DNA of 64,000 nucleotides from Miscanthus floridulus (taxonomy: Eukaryota; Streptophyta; Magnoliopsida; Poales; Poaceae). Each line of letters starts with the position of its first letter. The stretch's first letter is position 1. The stretch is taken from positions 110,810,461 to 110,874,460 of the forward strand of contig NC_089595.1 in NCBI RefSeq assembly GCF_019320115.1. Direction: 5' to 3'. The translations under genes and the position numbers were made by a program. Shown in pieces: positions 45,961-57,012 of the stretch. The notes beneath the pieces were generated by a model. The model saw only the letters and a program-made list of their open reading frames with translations, made no database searches and was not told the origin of the DNA.

Positions 45961-47021
45961 TGAATAAAATTTTCTTTTCATCCCATGGCCAATCGACTGC
46001 TAAGACCCATGTATTTTATTTATTTACATGTTTTTTTCATGAAAACATTTTCTCTCACACAAGTCGGGAGATTTTTTTCGAGAAATTAATTCCTATCTCA
46101 TTCCCTGAAGGATAGAACGTCCGTGGACCATGGTAACATTGATATGGGCCGGGTGCGCGTCCGTGGACCGTGGCAGTTGTCGCGTCGATTCTATTGGTGC
46201 GCGCTGCGCTGCGCTGCGCCATCCCAAGTGCCAACTTCTGGCGTCTGGCGCTCTGTCGAGTGGCGAGCGATCTGGAACCCATGGGCACGGCAAGAGGAAC
46301 CCCACGGCCCAAACCGAGCGAAACAGCAGTTGCCCCGCCCCGCCGCCGGTTTTGAACACGCGCCAGTGCAGTGCTGCTTCGGATCAGGCCGTCGTCAGCT
46401 ACGGCGGATTCGCACCAATAATTCACCAGTTCCATCCAATCCATATCCAGGCATATCGAGATATCGTCGCTAGGTGTAGCCTGTAGGTAGGTAGATAGAT
46501 GGCCTCACGTCAGAATCAGATGTCCTGAATGAATGCCACGCCCCGGCGTCCCGGCCGGCAACCCACCCTGGGTCCCAAAATCGGAACAAAAGCTGCAGAG
46601 CCTGGGCTGCCTTTCCGCTTTCGTTCGCGGAATCGTGCACGTTGCCGTCACCCAAAGACGAGACACGCGGCGGCGCCCATGGCGATCGGCCATGGCACAC
46701 ACCCAGACACAGCACAGCAGAAAAGGAGACGGACGCCACACGACGAAACACACACTCGCTCCCAGCGGCGAAGCCAAGTAGTACGCTCCTTCTCCTTCCC
46801 TCTCGGCCTCCTTCACCCAAAAAGGCAAAGAGGCAGCAATGAGTACGAGCCCAATCAGTGGCCGCTCTCACCTGTGACGTCGTCGCCTCCCCGGGGCCGG
46901 GCAGCAGCTGCGGCTGCTTTCGTGCTGCTCCGTCCCGATTGGCGGACTGGGGGGTAGGGTAGCTGCACAGCACAGCACAGATTCCATTTCCACAAGCACA
47001 ACACACCGCAAGGAGGGAGGA
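45961..47021. other. Host DNA left of the copia insertion, no called gene
   Basis: GC-rich from about 46180, with several overlapping open frames but no recognisable domain. The right side (to 47026) is host sequence that joined 60961 before the copia insertion, so it lies 3' of the LOG gene. Confidence 0.4.
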
Positions 47022-47026
47022 GTACC

Positions 47027-47442
47027 TGTTAGAAACGACACCGCCTCTAAACCGTAGATCGAGATAAGCATCTTACTTAGGGTTCTTCTAGTTCGTCCTG
47101 CGCAGTTGCGCCGTAGCCTCGTTGACGTTGGTGTCGAGAGAGCTCGGCGCGGTGGAGTCCAGCGTGGTGGAGACGAGGTACAGTGCTGATGCAGAGGCGA
47201 CGGTGAGATTGGTGGCGGCTTCCTGTCGCCAGCAGCACCCTTCTTTCGATTGGGTTAGGTTTTCTGTTAGTGGGTCACGGCGGCTCCGGTTAACCTCGTA
47301 GTTCGAGCCCTGATCCCCACCTCTCTTTTTATAGTGTTGTACGACAGGGCCCACCAACCATGTTAGGATTGAACGCCCCCGATCAGTGCGTAGATCAAGG
47401 ACCCAATAGACCGTTGGGCCTATTGGTGGAGATCAACTAACA
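47027..47442 (-). repeat. 3' LTR of the copia element
   Basis: The 416-bp LTR begins TGTTAG and ends CTAACA and repeats at 60538-60955. On its right is TTCTTCCCTTTGAT, the complement of a purine-rich tract. Confidence 0.92.
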
Positions 47443-47557
47443 TTCTTCCCTTTGATCTCACTACCATCTTTCAATTTTATATCATTTACTTTTGTTCATT
47501 CCATTACAGATTAGCGCATAGAGCATGTTTCATCATCACGGTCAATTACCGATAGAT

Positions 47558-48994
47558 TTAACAGCTATAACACACCACTCTGTTCTGAAATAGATACTTA
47601 ACTTTGGGTCTTCTTTTGTCCAGGAATTTTAGGCTTTCCCTTAAACCCATGCTAGATACATGTTCTCTGAACACGTTGGGTGGTAAGCCTTTTGTAAGCG
47701 GATCCACGAGCATTTTTTTGGTACTTATATGCTCAAGACTTATGACATAATTTCGGACTTTATCTTTCACAACATAATACTTTATATCAAGGTGTTTGGC
47801 AGCACCACTTGACTTATTGTTGTGAGCATACTGTACTGTCGGATTATTATCGTAGTGTAACTTAAGTGGTCTATAGATGTCGTCAACCATCTTCAAACCG
47901 GGTATGAACTTCTTTAGCCAGTTCACCTGTCCCGTTACCTCATAGCACGCTACAAACTCGGCATACATTGTGGACGATGTAGTGACGGTTTGCTTTGAGC
48001 TTTTCCATGAAATAACTCCCCTTGCGAGAGTGAATACACATCCAGACGTGGATTTTCTATCATCTCCCGCATAATCAGAATCTAAATATCCCACTATATG
48101 GAGTGAATAAGATCTTCTATACGTCATCATAAGGCATTTCGTTCCTTACAAATAACGTAAGACTTTCTTTACTAATTTCTAGTGTTCTGTTCTAGGATTG
48201 TTCTAGAATCTGCCAAGTAATCTGGTAACAAATGCCAAGTCAGGGCATGTACATACTTGAGCATATTACAAGCTTTCGACAGCTGAAGCATATGGAACCG
48301 CTTTTATTTGATCGATCTTATATTGGTTCCTGGGGCAATGAAAATCATCATATATGTCGCCCTTGACTATAAGAGCAGGTGAGGGACTGCATTTGTGCAT
48401 ACTGAATTTCTTTAAGATTCTTTCTATGTATACCTTTTGTGACAGTCCTAATACCCCTTTACTTCTATCTTGGTAAATCTTGATCCCTAGAACGAACGAG
48501 GCGTCACCAAGATCTTTCATATCAAATTTTGAGGACAAAAACTTCTTTGTCTCCAGTAGTAGACTGACATCACTACTAGCAAGTAAGGTGTCATCCACAT
48601 ACAGGATAAGGAAGATAAACTTTCTATTCTTAAACTTTGCATAGACATAATTGTCCTCAACATTCTCTTTAAACCCAAAATTCTTTATTGTCTGATCAAA
48701 CTTAAAATACCACTGTCTTGAAGCTTGTTTTAATCCATAAATAGATTTCTTTAGGCGGCATCACATTTGTTCTTTTCCTTCCATGACAAAACCTTTCGAT
48801 TGTGCCATATAAACATTTTCCTCTAAGTCCCCGTTGAGAAATGTCGTCTTTACATCCATCTGATGTAATTCTAAATCGTAATGTGCCACTAATGCCATTA
48901 TGATTCTGAATGAATCCTTATATGAGACTAGAGAAAAGGTCTCATTGTAATCAATCACTTCTCTTTGTGTAAAGTCTTTTGCCACAAGTCGCAC
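47558..48994 (-). pseudogene. Copia reverse transcriptase (3' part) and RNase H
   Basis: Read on the minus strand, it resumes just after the nested insertion with RLVAKDFTQREVIDYNETF. RT motifs follow (QMDVKTTFLNGDLEE, LYVDDTLLASSD, DMKDLGDASFVLGI), then copia RNase H (GYLDSDYAGDDRKSTSGCVF, ISWKSSKQTVTTSSTMYAEF, KHLDIKYYVVKD). The YVDD motif is intact. A TGA near 48761 and indels around 48140-48270 and 48600-48760 break the frame. Confidence 0.88.
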
Positions 48995-48995
48995 T

Positions 48996-50673
48996 TGAAA
49001 GGATCTAACAATGCCTAGAGGGCGGGTGAATAGGCGTATCTAAAATTTACTGCAAATGCTAAGTTCAAATCTGTTAGTCAATGTTGGAAGTCCCAATGTT
49101 TGGGTCAGAACTCCTGACGTTGTCAGAAGTTCCGGCGTAAACGTCAGTAGTTTCGACACCTACGTGAACTACAAAAGCAGTGCCAAAATTTAACTTTGCG
49201 GATAAATAATCTTACAATGTCACTTCCTAGTGGTTTGGTGAAGATGTTGAGTCACTCTCTTAACGCCGTAATACCTCCAAACCGTAGATCGAGTCCAAAC
49301 CCTAAAATAGAAGTTTAGTAGAGAAAGAGACAAACAAATACAAGTAATCTCTAGCAATTACAACAACAACAACAACAATAAGCACACAGGACACAAGGAT
49401 TTATCCCGAGGTTCAGCAACCCCACAAAAGAGCTCCTACGTCCTCGTTGTTGAGGTGACCACCAAGGTCGGAGTCTCTTCCACCTCCTTGCCTCTCTCAA
49501 AGCGACCACAAAGGTCACTTGAGCTTTCTACTAAGAAATCGAAGGGTGATACAAACTTTCCAAGGCTCTTCCACAAGATGGAAGCTCTTGGACAATGCCT
49601 AGCCGGCTAGGGCCAAAGCTCCAAGAGTAATAGACACAAAATCAACCGGCTTGACAAAGAAATCAAGTGCTCAAGCTTGCCAAAGTGATGCTCTCACTTA
49701 ATCCACTCTCCTTTCACTCAAAACCCTAAGGGAATCGAAGATTAGAGCAAAAGGAAAGGGGAGGGGTGCTTTAGTTGCTTGGGAGCTCTTAAGCATGAAG
49801 TGGGTTAGCTGTAAATGAGTCAGTAACGATTAGAAGTGAAGAGAGTGGTATTTATACTCCAAGTGAAAATCTAACCGTTCAGATCTACGTTGGAAGTTCC
49901 GACGCAGATCTCGAGACTTCAGATGTTAATAGAAAACACTGTACACATAGGGTCAGAAGTCTGCGCGTGCAAGTCAATGTCGGAACTCCCAGCAAACATC
50001 GGGACTTCCGACGGTCAGAACTTCCGACGTACGTCGGGACTTCCGATGTGTGCAGTTAAATAACCAGCCAGCACCGCAGATGCTGGGACTTCTGGCCTGG
50101 GTCAGGACTTCCAACAGTCGGAACTTCCGACGTACGTCGAGACTTCCGACGAGCGTAGACAGCCGGCCAGCAGAACCACCGATGTTGGGACTCCTGGATT
50201 GGGTCGGGACTTCCAGCGTCCACAATCATCGCGCAGGCTAAGTGACTGGGAGTCAGAACTTTCAGCAAGAGTCATGACTTCCGACTGTCGGGAGTTCCGG
50301 CTTACGTCGGGACTTTCGACACCGACAGTCACAGAAAAATAATCTACGTGCTCGTGGATTGCTAGAGTGTCTCTCTTTTGATTTTATTTTAATGCTTGAG
50401 CACTCTATCTTCCTCAGACCAACTAAATTTGTATCCCTCTTTATAGTGCTGCAGATCCTAAACTCAAAAAATAAAATTAAAGCCTTTGGAGAGCATTTTG
50501 AGTTCATCCGCCTTTTCAACTTCAAGAATTGAGGGATACCATTTTATCTTTATCAACTCTTTGATTCTTTCATAGGACTCATAGCTACGATATGTCTCAT
50601 TAAGATCATATTAGTCCCTAATTTGGATATCATCAATGCACCAAAATCCACATAGGGGGCAAATACACTTTCA
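48996..50673 (-). repeat. 3' LTR of the SIRE-like element
   Basis: The 1678-bp LTR contains a block (about 49080-50330) of repeated CTTCCGAC/GTCGGGAC motifs, including the 14-bp palindrome CCGACGTACGTCGG at 50024-50037. There is also a (CAA)n run at 49361-49379. Its right third matches 54480-55045. Confidence 0.85.
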
Positions 50674-50687
50674 ATCTCCCCCTTTTT
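50674..50687 (-). other. Polypurine tract of the SIRE-like element
   Basis: ATCTCCCCCTTTTT on the plus strand reads AAAAAGGGGGAGAT in element sense, directly before the 3' LTR. Confidence 0.8.
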
Positions 50688-51268
50688 GGTAATTGATGAC
50701 AACCAACTTAGGCTTTTATAAGAATGAAAGAATTTAAAGCTTTTGAACCCCAAAATTTATGAAGAGCTCCCCCTTGATGTATGCATGAATTTGAATATCA
50801 ATTAGAATCATCTATACATGATTTGCATACCTCAAGACAAAAGCTCCCCTAAATTTTGCAATCCATGGGGTGCAATAAGTGTGTGAACAAATGGATATCC
50901 ATGAAACGAAATTGCAATATGACATGTTATTTCACACAACAAGTAAAAAGAATAAGATGGCCAATATTTCAAAGTAGAAATTTGAAGCAACACATGGCCA
51001 TCAAAATACATGCACCATCACAAGTAGAGACAAGCATAAGTTTATAAGCTAGATAGATAATCATGACTTGTCCTACAATCATTCATCACAAACATGTATA
51101 GATATTTGTCCATCACAAAGTGGCCACCACACGATAAAGTGCTTACAAGCTAAGGGTTTTAAAAAGTTTCCAAACAAAATAACCAACTAACTTATTACAA
51201 GATATCAAAGCCTAACACTCCCCCTTTGTCAACAAGTGCCAAAAGGGGTAGGCCGCATGAAAAACCAA

Positions 51269-52996
51269 CTACTCATCCTTGTAGTCATCATCCTCATCGT
51301 GGTCACCATCATCATCATCGTCGTCGTCTTCATCATCATCGTCCTTGATGTAATCCTCATCTTCTTCCGTCGCCTTGCCCTTGCCATGAGGGCAAGAAAT
51401 CGCATAATCTTCGTAGGCCGCACGAGCCTCATCATATAGAGACAACGGATCATGGGAAGGCACAATCAGCGGAGGAGGAGAAGAGACAATCCCTGCATGC
51501 TGTTCCAGCCAATATAGCCTCTCTTGCATATCGTGCTCACGTTGAGCACTAGCACAACACTGTCCAAACATGTATGTCATTAGGAACTTGAACCTATTGG
51601 GCTTCTTTCCAGAGGAGGATAAAGAGAGGGGCTCGGCACTAGAAGAGCAAGCAGCAGCAGCAGGTGTTGAAGCACCACGGCGAGAGCAAGAACCCGAAGC
51701 ACCTTTCCCTTTAGCTTTGGCTGCATCAGCTTTCTCCCTTAGTTCTCTAGCAGCAATGATGGAGGTCTTATTGGATATCTTGAGGAGCTTTTGCTGAGTG
51801 TCATAGGGAAATCGAATGTCAGATACTTGCTCAATGACATGCATAATGTACGGTGCATAGGGAAGATGCTTTATCGAATCCTTAGTAGCATCATGTATCT
51901 TGTTCCAAATGTATCTGCTGATGGAAAATTTCTGAAACTCATCACCAAATCGCTGAAACACCTTCTGTGAATCATCACAAAGGTAGGTGGAGTCACCTAC
52001 CTTCGGATACAAGATCTGTCGCAAGATGTTGTTCAGAACATAATAGTAGGGCTTTAGAAACACTGTCTGTCCATCAGTTGTGTGTCCATCAAGATACATA
52101 TGCTGGTACTCCTCCAAAGTGAGATCCTCATACTCCGTCAACTCAGTAGCAGTGCGGCCACTGTGACTCAAACCAAGAAGGTGAGAGAAAGTGATGAAGT
52201 CCACCTTATAATGCTTGCCTTCAGTGGTCCAATGAATAATGTCAACAGCACCGGTAGGGTCTCTCTCATGATGATAAGAAGCATAAAACTGATAGATTAG
52301 CTCGTTGTTCTAATGCTTCCTAAACTCTAGCAGGTAGGACAGCCCCATTAACTGTATATCCTAAACCATCTGCTCCAGCTCGGGTTCCTTATACTTGCCA
52401 AGAGAGTATGCATCAATGCACTTCATCTAAAGGACCGGTGGCTCCCTCTTCTTCAAAAACTTCTGATATAGAATGGAATCATAAAAGTCATAATGGAAGG
52501 AGTGCCAGAAGCGATACTCAAGTCATAGATCCTTCTCGTCCTTAGCATAAAGGTTCCTGCCCCTCATGGACCTAATGTCCTTAACCCGGTGATGATAGTC
52601 CACTGGTAGAGGAGGAGTCCAACCACCTGCCAGATTAGGAGCCATGGCAGACTCCCGCATGATTGGCGACACACCCGGGAAGGGAACAAGCTGAGAGATG
52701 AAGCCCGGCCTAGTAGACGGGGTGCGAACAGGTGGAGCAGCAATGGTGCAACCGGCACTCTCAAGAGCTTTATCTTCTTCATCAACAATCGGCACATCCC
52801 CAACAAAGGCCAGGGCAGAAGGAGGAGCGGTAGCCGATGACCCTTGATCGTCACGACGACGGGCAGCACGGGAACCACCAGCACCACCACGCTGATATGA
52901 TGCCTTGGTGCAACCAGACAGTCTGGGGATAGTGGCATGGTCCTGGTTCTTCTTGGAACGCTTCTCCTAATGACGCGAAGGACTTCCACCGTCCAT
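51269..52996 (-). pseudogene. Third ORF of the SIRE-like element (plant transposon protein type)
   Basis: One frame runs from ATG 52996 for about 575 codons without a frameshift. It lies between RNase H and the 3' LTR, where SIRE/Maximus elements carry an extra (env-like) ORF. The N-terminal part is basic and Pro-rich. The middle (ERDPTGAVDIIHW, VDFITFSHLLGLSHSG, PYYYVLNNILRQILYPK) resembles the 'putative plant transposon protein' domain of grass retroelements; I infer this from memory of the family. The C-terminus ends in a long Asp/Glu run. I see no signal peptide. Five stops break it: TAG at 52967-52969 and three further TAG where Gln fits (between about 52230 and 52430), and TGA near 52523 where Arg fits. 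The last 311 codons (52204-51269) are open. Confidence 0.6.
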
Positions 52997-53040
52997 GACT
53001 ATGAAGAACACGAAGTGGAACTTAAAAAATAATATAAGGA

Positions 53041-53900
53041 GATGTGAATGAACATCGAGAAGTGAAGAAACAGGAATGGAGTGGTCATCCTAGGGTCGGG
53101 AGTTCTGGCCACAGTCGGGACTTCCGACAGCCGAGAGTTCTGGCTAGGCGTCGGGAGTTCCGACGGTCAGAACCTCCGACGATCAAGGTGACCATCCCAT
53201 TCATGGGGCTTCAAATCATGACATATATTCATACAAGGGAGATAGAGGAGTAGAAAGGAAGAAGGAATATATTCAAAACACAAGGTACATTGGAGTTAGG
53301 GTTTGGACGCCACGGTAGTACCTTGAATCGAGAGAGGAAGGAGATGAAGAGGAACTAAATCCGTAGGCCACGAAGAAATCAATGAACACGAACACCTCCA
53401 CCAATGGAATCTCCACCACACAAACTGAATGTCCACCATGATCCGAGGAAAAAAAGGGCACGAGTGGTGGAACGGGGGTGGGGAGGTCGAGACTGTCGGC
53501 AAGGCCTCCGGCAGTGCAATGAGAAGGAATGAGGGCCAGAGCTCCCGATAGGGCAGAGGTGTGGGCAGGGCGTGACATGGTGGCACGAGGAGAGGCGATG
53601 ACAGTGTGTGGAGAGAGATTGAGGGCGACGAGAGGTAGGGCAGGGAGAGAATAACTGCAGGAGAAGGGACCGGGCCGAGTAAATGAGACGATGAAACGGT
53701 GTGGCGCAGTCAAAACGGATGACACGACGGTCAAAAATCCAGATCTGCATCGGAACTCTCGGCTTACGTCAGGACTTCCGGCGGTCGGGAGTTCCAACGC
53801 GAGCCGGGACTTCCGACCGTCGGGACTTTTGGCATACGTCAGGACTTCCGACGTAGGGAAACAGAAAAACACCTCAACCTGCACTCACTCTACCATGTGG
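53041..53900 (-). other. SIRE-like internal spacer with LTR-type repeats
   Basis: Between RNase H and the third ORF lies DNA with two clusters of CGGGACTTCCGAC-type motifs (about 53090-53190 and 53755-53850), the same motif that fills the LTR. The open frame at 53273-53884 has no recognised domain. Confidence 0.5.
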
Positions 53901-54169
53901 GGCAAAAATAGGATGGACACTAACATTTTCACAAGTGACTAGATTTTATTCAACCAACACAAAGCAATAGTCACTCATAAAAATTATAAAATAGATTTTG
54001 AAAGTGTCACACAATGTTTTCTTAATTCTTTTCTCCTAACTAGATCAAACAAAATGTGTGTGCAAGGGATCAAGCCACGTTATGAGAATCAATGATATTT
54101 AGTTCACTCCTAGAAGCACAAAATCTTGACTCATCTAGGGGCTTTGTGAAGATATCGGCTAATTGCTTT

Positions 54170-54460
54170 TCAGTGCTCACATGATGAATGGTGATATCTC
54201 CTTTGGCTTCGTGGTCTCTCAAAAAAATAATACCGAATGTCTATGTGCTTTGTTCGAGAGTGGTTTACAGGGTTGTTTGCCAACTTAATGGCACTCTCGT
54301 TGTCACACAAAAGTAGAATCTTGGTTAACTCACATCCAAAGTCCTTTAGTGTTTGCTTCATCCAAAGTAGTTGGGCACAGCAAGCACCGGTCGCCACATA
54401 CTCGGCTTCGGCGGTGGACAAAGCAATAGAATTTTTCTTCTTAGAGCTCCAAGACACCAA
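54170..54460 (-). pseudogene. Copia RNase H remnant of the SIRE-like element
   Basis: MVSWSSKKKNSIALSTAEAE, the LLCDNESAIKLANNPVNHSR block and TKHIDIRYYFF are the C-terminal RNase H motifs of SIRE/Maximus copia elements. The frame shifts at an A run near 54224 and continues to about 54090. Everything upstream in pol is deleted. Confidence 0.88.
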
Positions 54461-54479
54461 GGATCGACCAATGGCCTAC

Positions 54480-55045
54480 AACCAGCTTGGGTCGGGACTT
54501 CCGACGTACGTCGGGACTTTCGACCAACGCAGACAGCTGGCCAACAGAACCACCGATGTCAGGACTCCCGGCTTGGGTCAAGACTTCTGACGTCCACAGT
54601 CACCACGCAGGCTAAGTGACTGGGAGTCAGAACTTCCAGCAAGAGTCATGACTTTCGACTGTCGGGAGTTCTAGCTTACGTCGGGACTTCCGACACCGAC
54701 AGTCACAGAAAAATAATCTACGTGCTCGTGGAGAGCTAGAGTGTCTCTCTTTTGATTTTATTTTAATGCTTGAGCACTCTATCTTCCTCAAATCAACTAA
54801 ATTTGCATCCCTCTTTATAGTTCGGCGGATCCTAAACTCAAAAACAAAATTAAAACCTTTGGAGAGCGTTTTGAGATCGTCCGCCTTTTCAACTTCAAGA
54901 ATTGAGGGATAGCATTTCAACTTTATCAACTCTTTGATTCTTTTATGGGACTAATTGCTACGACATATCTCATTAAGATCACATTAGTCCCTAATTTGGA
55001 TGTCATCAATACACCAAAACCCACATAGGGGCAAATACACTTTCA
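54480..55045 (-). repeat. Partial 5' LTR of the SIRE-like element
   Basis: It matches 50105-50673 of the other LTR and contains CCGACGTACGTCGG at 54501-54514. It joins RNase H directly, marking the deletion breakpoint near 54480. Confidence 0.85.
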
Positions 55046-55050
55046 GCGCT

Positions 55051-56436
55051 TTATATCTCTCTATATTCCCTTGAGAGTCAAGTTTTGTTTTTTAGACCCA
55101 TTTACAGCCTAACTTTGATGAATGATCACTTCTCGTGGCTTCTTCAAATGAGGTGGGATCATCCTCTATTTGAAATTCCTCGGTATTGTATACTTCATAG
55201 TCAGCAGGAATAGCTAATTTTCTAATTCTTTGAGACTTTCTAGGGGCCTCCACATTTTGGCACATCTTTTGTTTGAGGCTGTTGTTGCTCCCCCTCATGT
55301 GTGGCGATAGTTTCTATAGGATCCTAAAGAACAGGTTCCTCATCGTCATTCATTGTTGCCACAGGCAGAATAACAACAGGTGCTGGCACCATAGTGTCTT
55401 GCACTGTCGATGCAGCGACAACAGGTAGTGAGAAAAATAGCACATGAATCATCGGAGTGGGCGCATACACCCGCTTCTCTTCAAGATCAATTTCTTGAGC
55501 TACTATACTCCCCCTCATCATTTCATCCTCTAGGAAGACAGCGTGTCTCGTTTCTACAAACTTTGTATGTCTATCTGGACAGTAGAAATGAAAACCTTTT
55601 GACTTTTTTGGGTAGCCAATGAAATGACAACTTACTATTTTGGGATCTAGCTTCCCAATGTTTGGGTTAAATACTTTAGCCTCAGTAGGACTCCCCCACA
55701 CACGTAAGTGGTTTAGTGAGGATACTCTTCCTGTCCACAACTCATATGGTGTTTTGGGCATTGACTCACTTGGTACTCTATTGAGAATATGAATGATGGT
55801 TTTAACGCCTACATCCACAGGCTCAACGGTAAGGTGGAGTAACGTATCATACTGCGCACCATATCCATCAGGGTATAATTGCGTCTTTTAGCTACTCCAT
55901 TCTGCTGAGGTTCACCCGTTGTAGAATACTGGGCTGCTATGCTATTCTCCTATAAGAACCTTGTAAAAGGTCCAAGAACTTTGCCATATGGGGTATGCCG
56001 ACCATAGTACTCTCCTCCATGGTCGAACCTGACTATCTTAATCTTTAAATTGTGTTGGTTTTCAACTTCTGCCTTAAATATCTTATAATTTATCCAATGC
56101 TTATGTTCTTTCTTTGATTAGATAAATATAGCCATAATAGGAGTAATTATCTGTGAATGTTATGAACGAATCATAACCATCCACACTCTTTACAGAAAAC
56201 TGATCACAGATGTCTGTGTGAATAATCTATAAAATTTCTACGCTTCGTTTGACATCTTTCTTAATTTTCTTTACATACTTTTCTTTTATGCATTCTCTGT
56301 ATTGTTCTAAATCTGAGAGCTCTAATAGAGGAAGAATATTATTCTTAACTAGTCTTTCTATTCTCTCTCTCAAAATATGGCTTAAACGACAATACCATAA
56401 TTTCGACGACGCATCGTGAGCTCTCTTATGCCACAA
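55051..56436 (-). pseudogene. Copia GAG-preintegrase, integrase and start of RT
   Basis: On the minus strand it starts with the pre-integrase zinc region (LWYCRLSHI, EQYRECIKEKYVKKIKK), then the integrase core (IHTDIC, GEPQQNGVA), the post-integrase region (HILNRVPSESMPKTPYELWT, VWGSPTEAKVFNPNIGKLDP) and the RT start, ending at GNIERYKA where the SIRE-like element interrupts it. Several stops and shifts occur, including TAG where Gln fits near 56226. Confidence 0.85.
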
Positions 56437-56444
56437 TTTTTAGA

Positions 56445-56843
56445 TTAACTTTCTGTCACCAGCTGCTTTATCATCTGGGTAGCATATGTCTTTGAAGAGC
56501 CAATGAGCTGACTCTTTATTCTATCGAGGTACTCAGTGACCGTGTCACACTCTGAGATTGAGCCCATAATTGTAGGCTTAATCGTGTTCTTTATCATAGC
56601 CAAACATTTCTTGTTGGTAGTGACCCGCTTCCTATGCTCAAGGTTATAAGACATCTTTTGGGATTCAAAATCCCTCTCTTTAGTTGCCCAAGCGGCATCG
56701 GCCTCATTTGTCTCCCTTACCGGTGCCACAGGCTCAGTGGAACACGGTAAGGTGACTACCCAGTTCACCTCAGCCAAGATGAAGGCCTGGTCAAACTTTT
56801 TCTTAACATAAAAAATAACAACAATTGCATGCCTCGATTTCAA
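56445..56843 (-). pseudogene. Copia gag fragment
   Basis: A 132-residue open stretch holds motifs of the retroviral-like gag UBN2 region (YLDRIKSQLIGSSKTYATQM, IKPTIMGSISE). It is followed by a stop and then the pre-integrase region, so gag is incomplete. Confidence 0.65.
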
Positions 56844-56864
56844 CGTTGGTCAAAATTAAAACAT

Positions 56865-57012
56865 ACAACTGTTCTTATACACTAATTCTACATCACCGTT
56901 GGGCAGAAATAGAATTAATGCATAAATCATTAAAATTTACAACTGTTCTTATACACTAATTCTACATCACCGTTGGGCAGAAATAGAATTAATGCATAAA
57001 ATCATTAAAATT
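56865..57012. repeat. 74-bp tandem duplication
   Basis: ACAACTGTTCTTATACACTA begins at 56865 and at 56939. The copies differ essentially by one inserted A. Related CGTTGGNCAGAAAT units continue to about 57230. Confidence 0.88.

Larger units (their letters stand above)
48996..55045 (-). mobile_element. Internally deleted SIRE/Maximus-like copia element
   Basis: The minus-oriented element has a full 3' LTR (48996-50673), purine tract (50674-50687), an extra downstream ORF (51269-52996), an RNase H remnant (54170-54460) and a partial 5' LTR (about 54480-55045). A deletion removed the rest of the 5' LTR, gag and most of pol. Ends are TGAAAG...CTTTCA. Flanks GCACT (48991-48995) and GCGCT (55046-55050) are a TSD with one transition. 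It sits inside the RT of the host copia element. Confidence 0.82.

Noticed and set aside
46055..47006. Possible host gene next to the copia insertion
   Set aside because: Overlapping frames on both strands without any recognised motif; GC-rich composition is enough to explain them.
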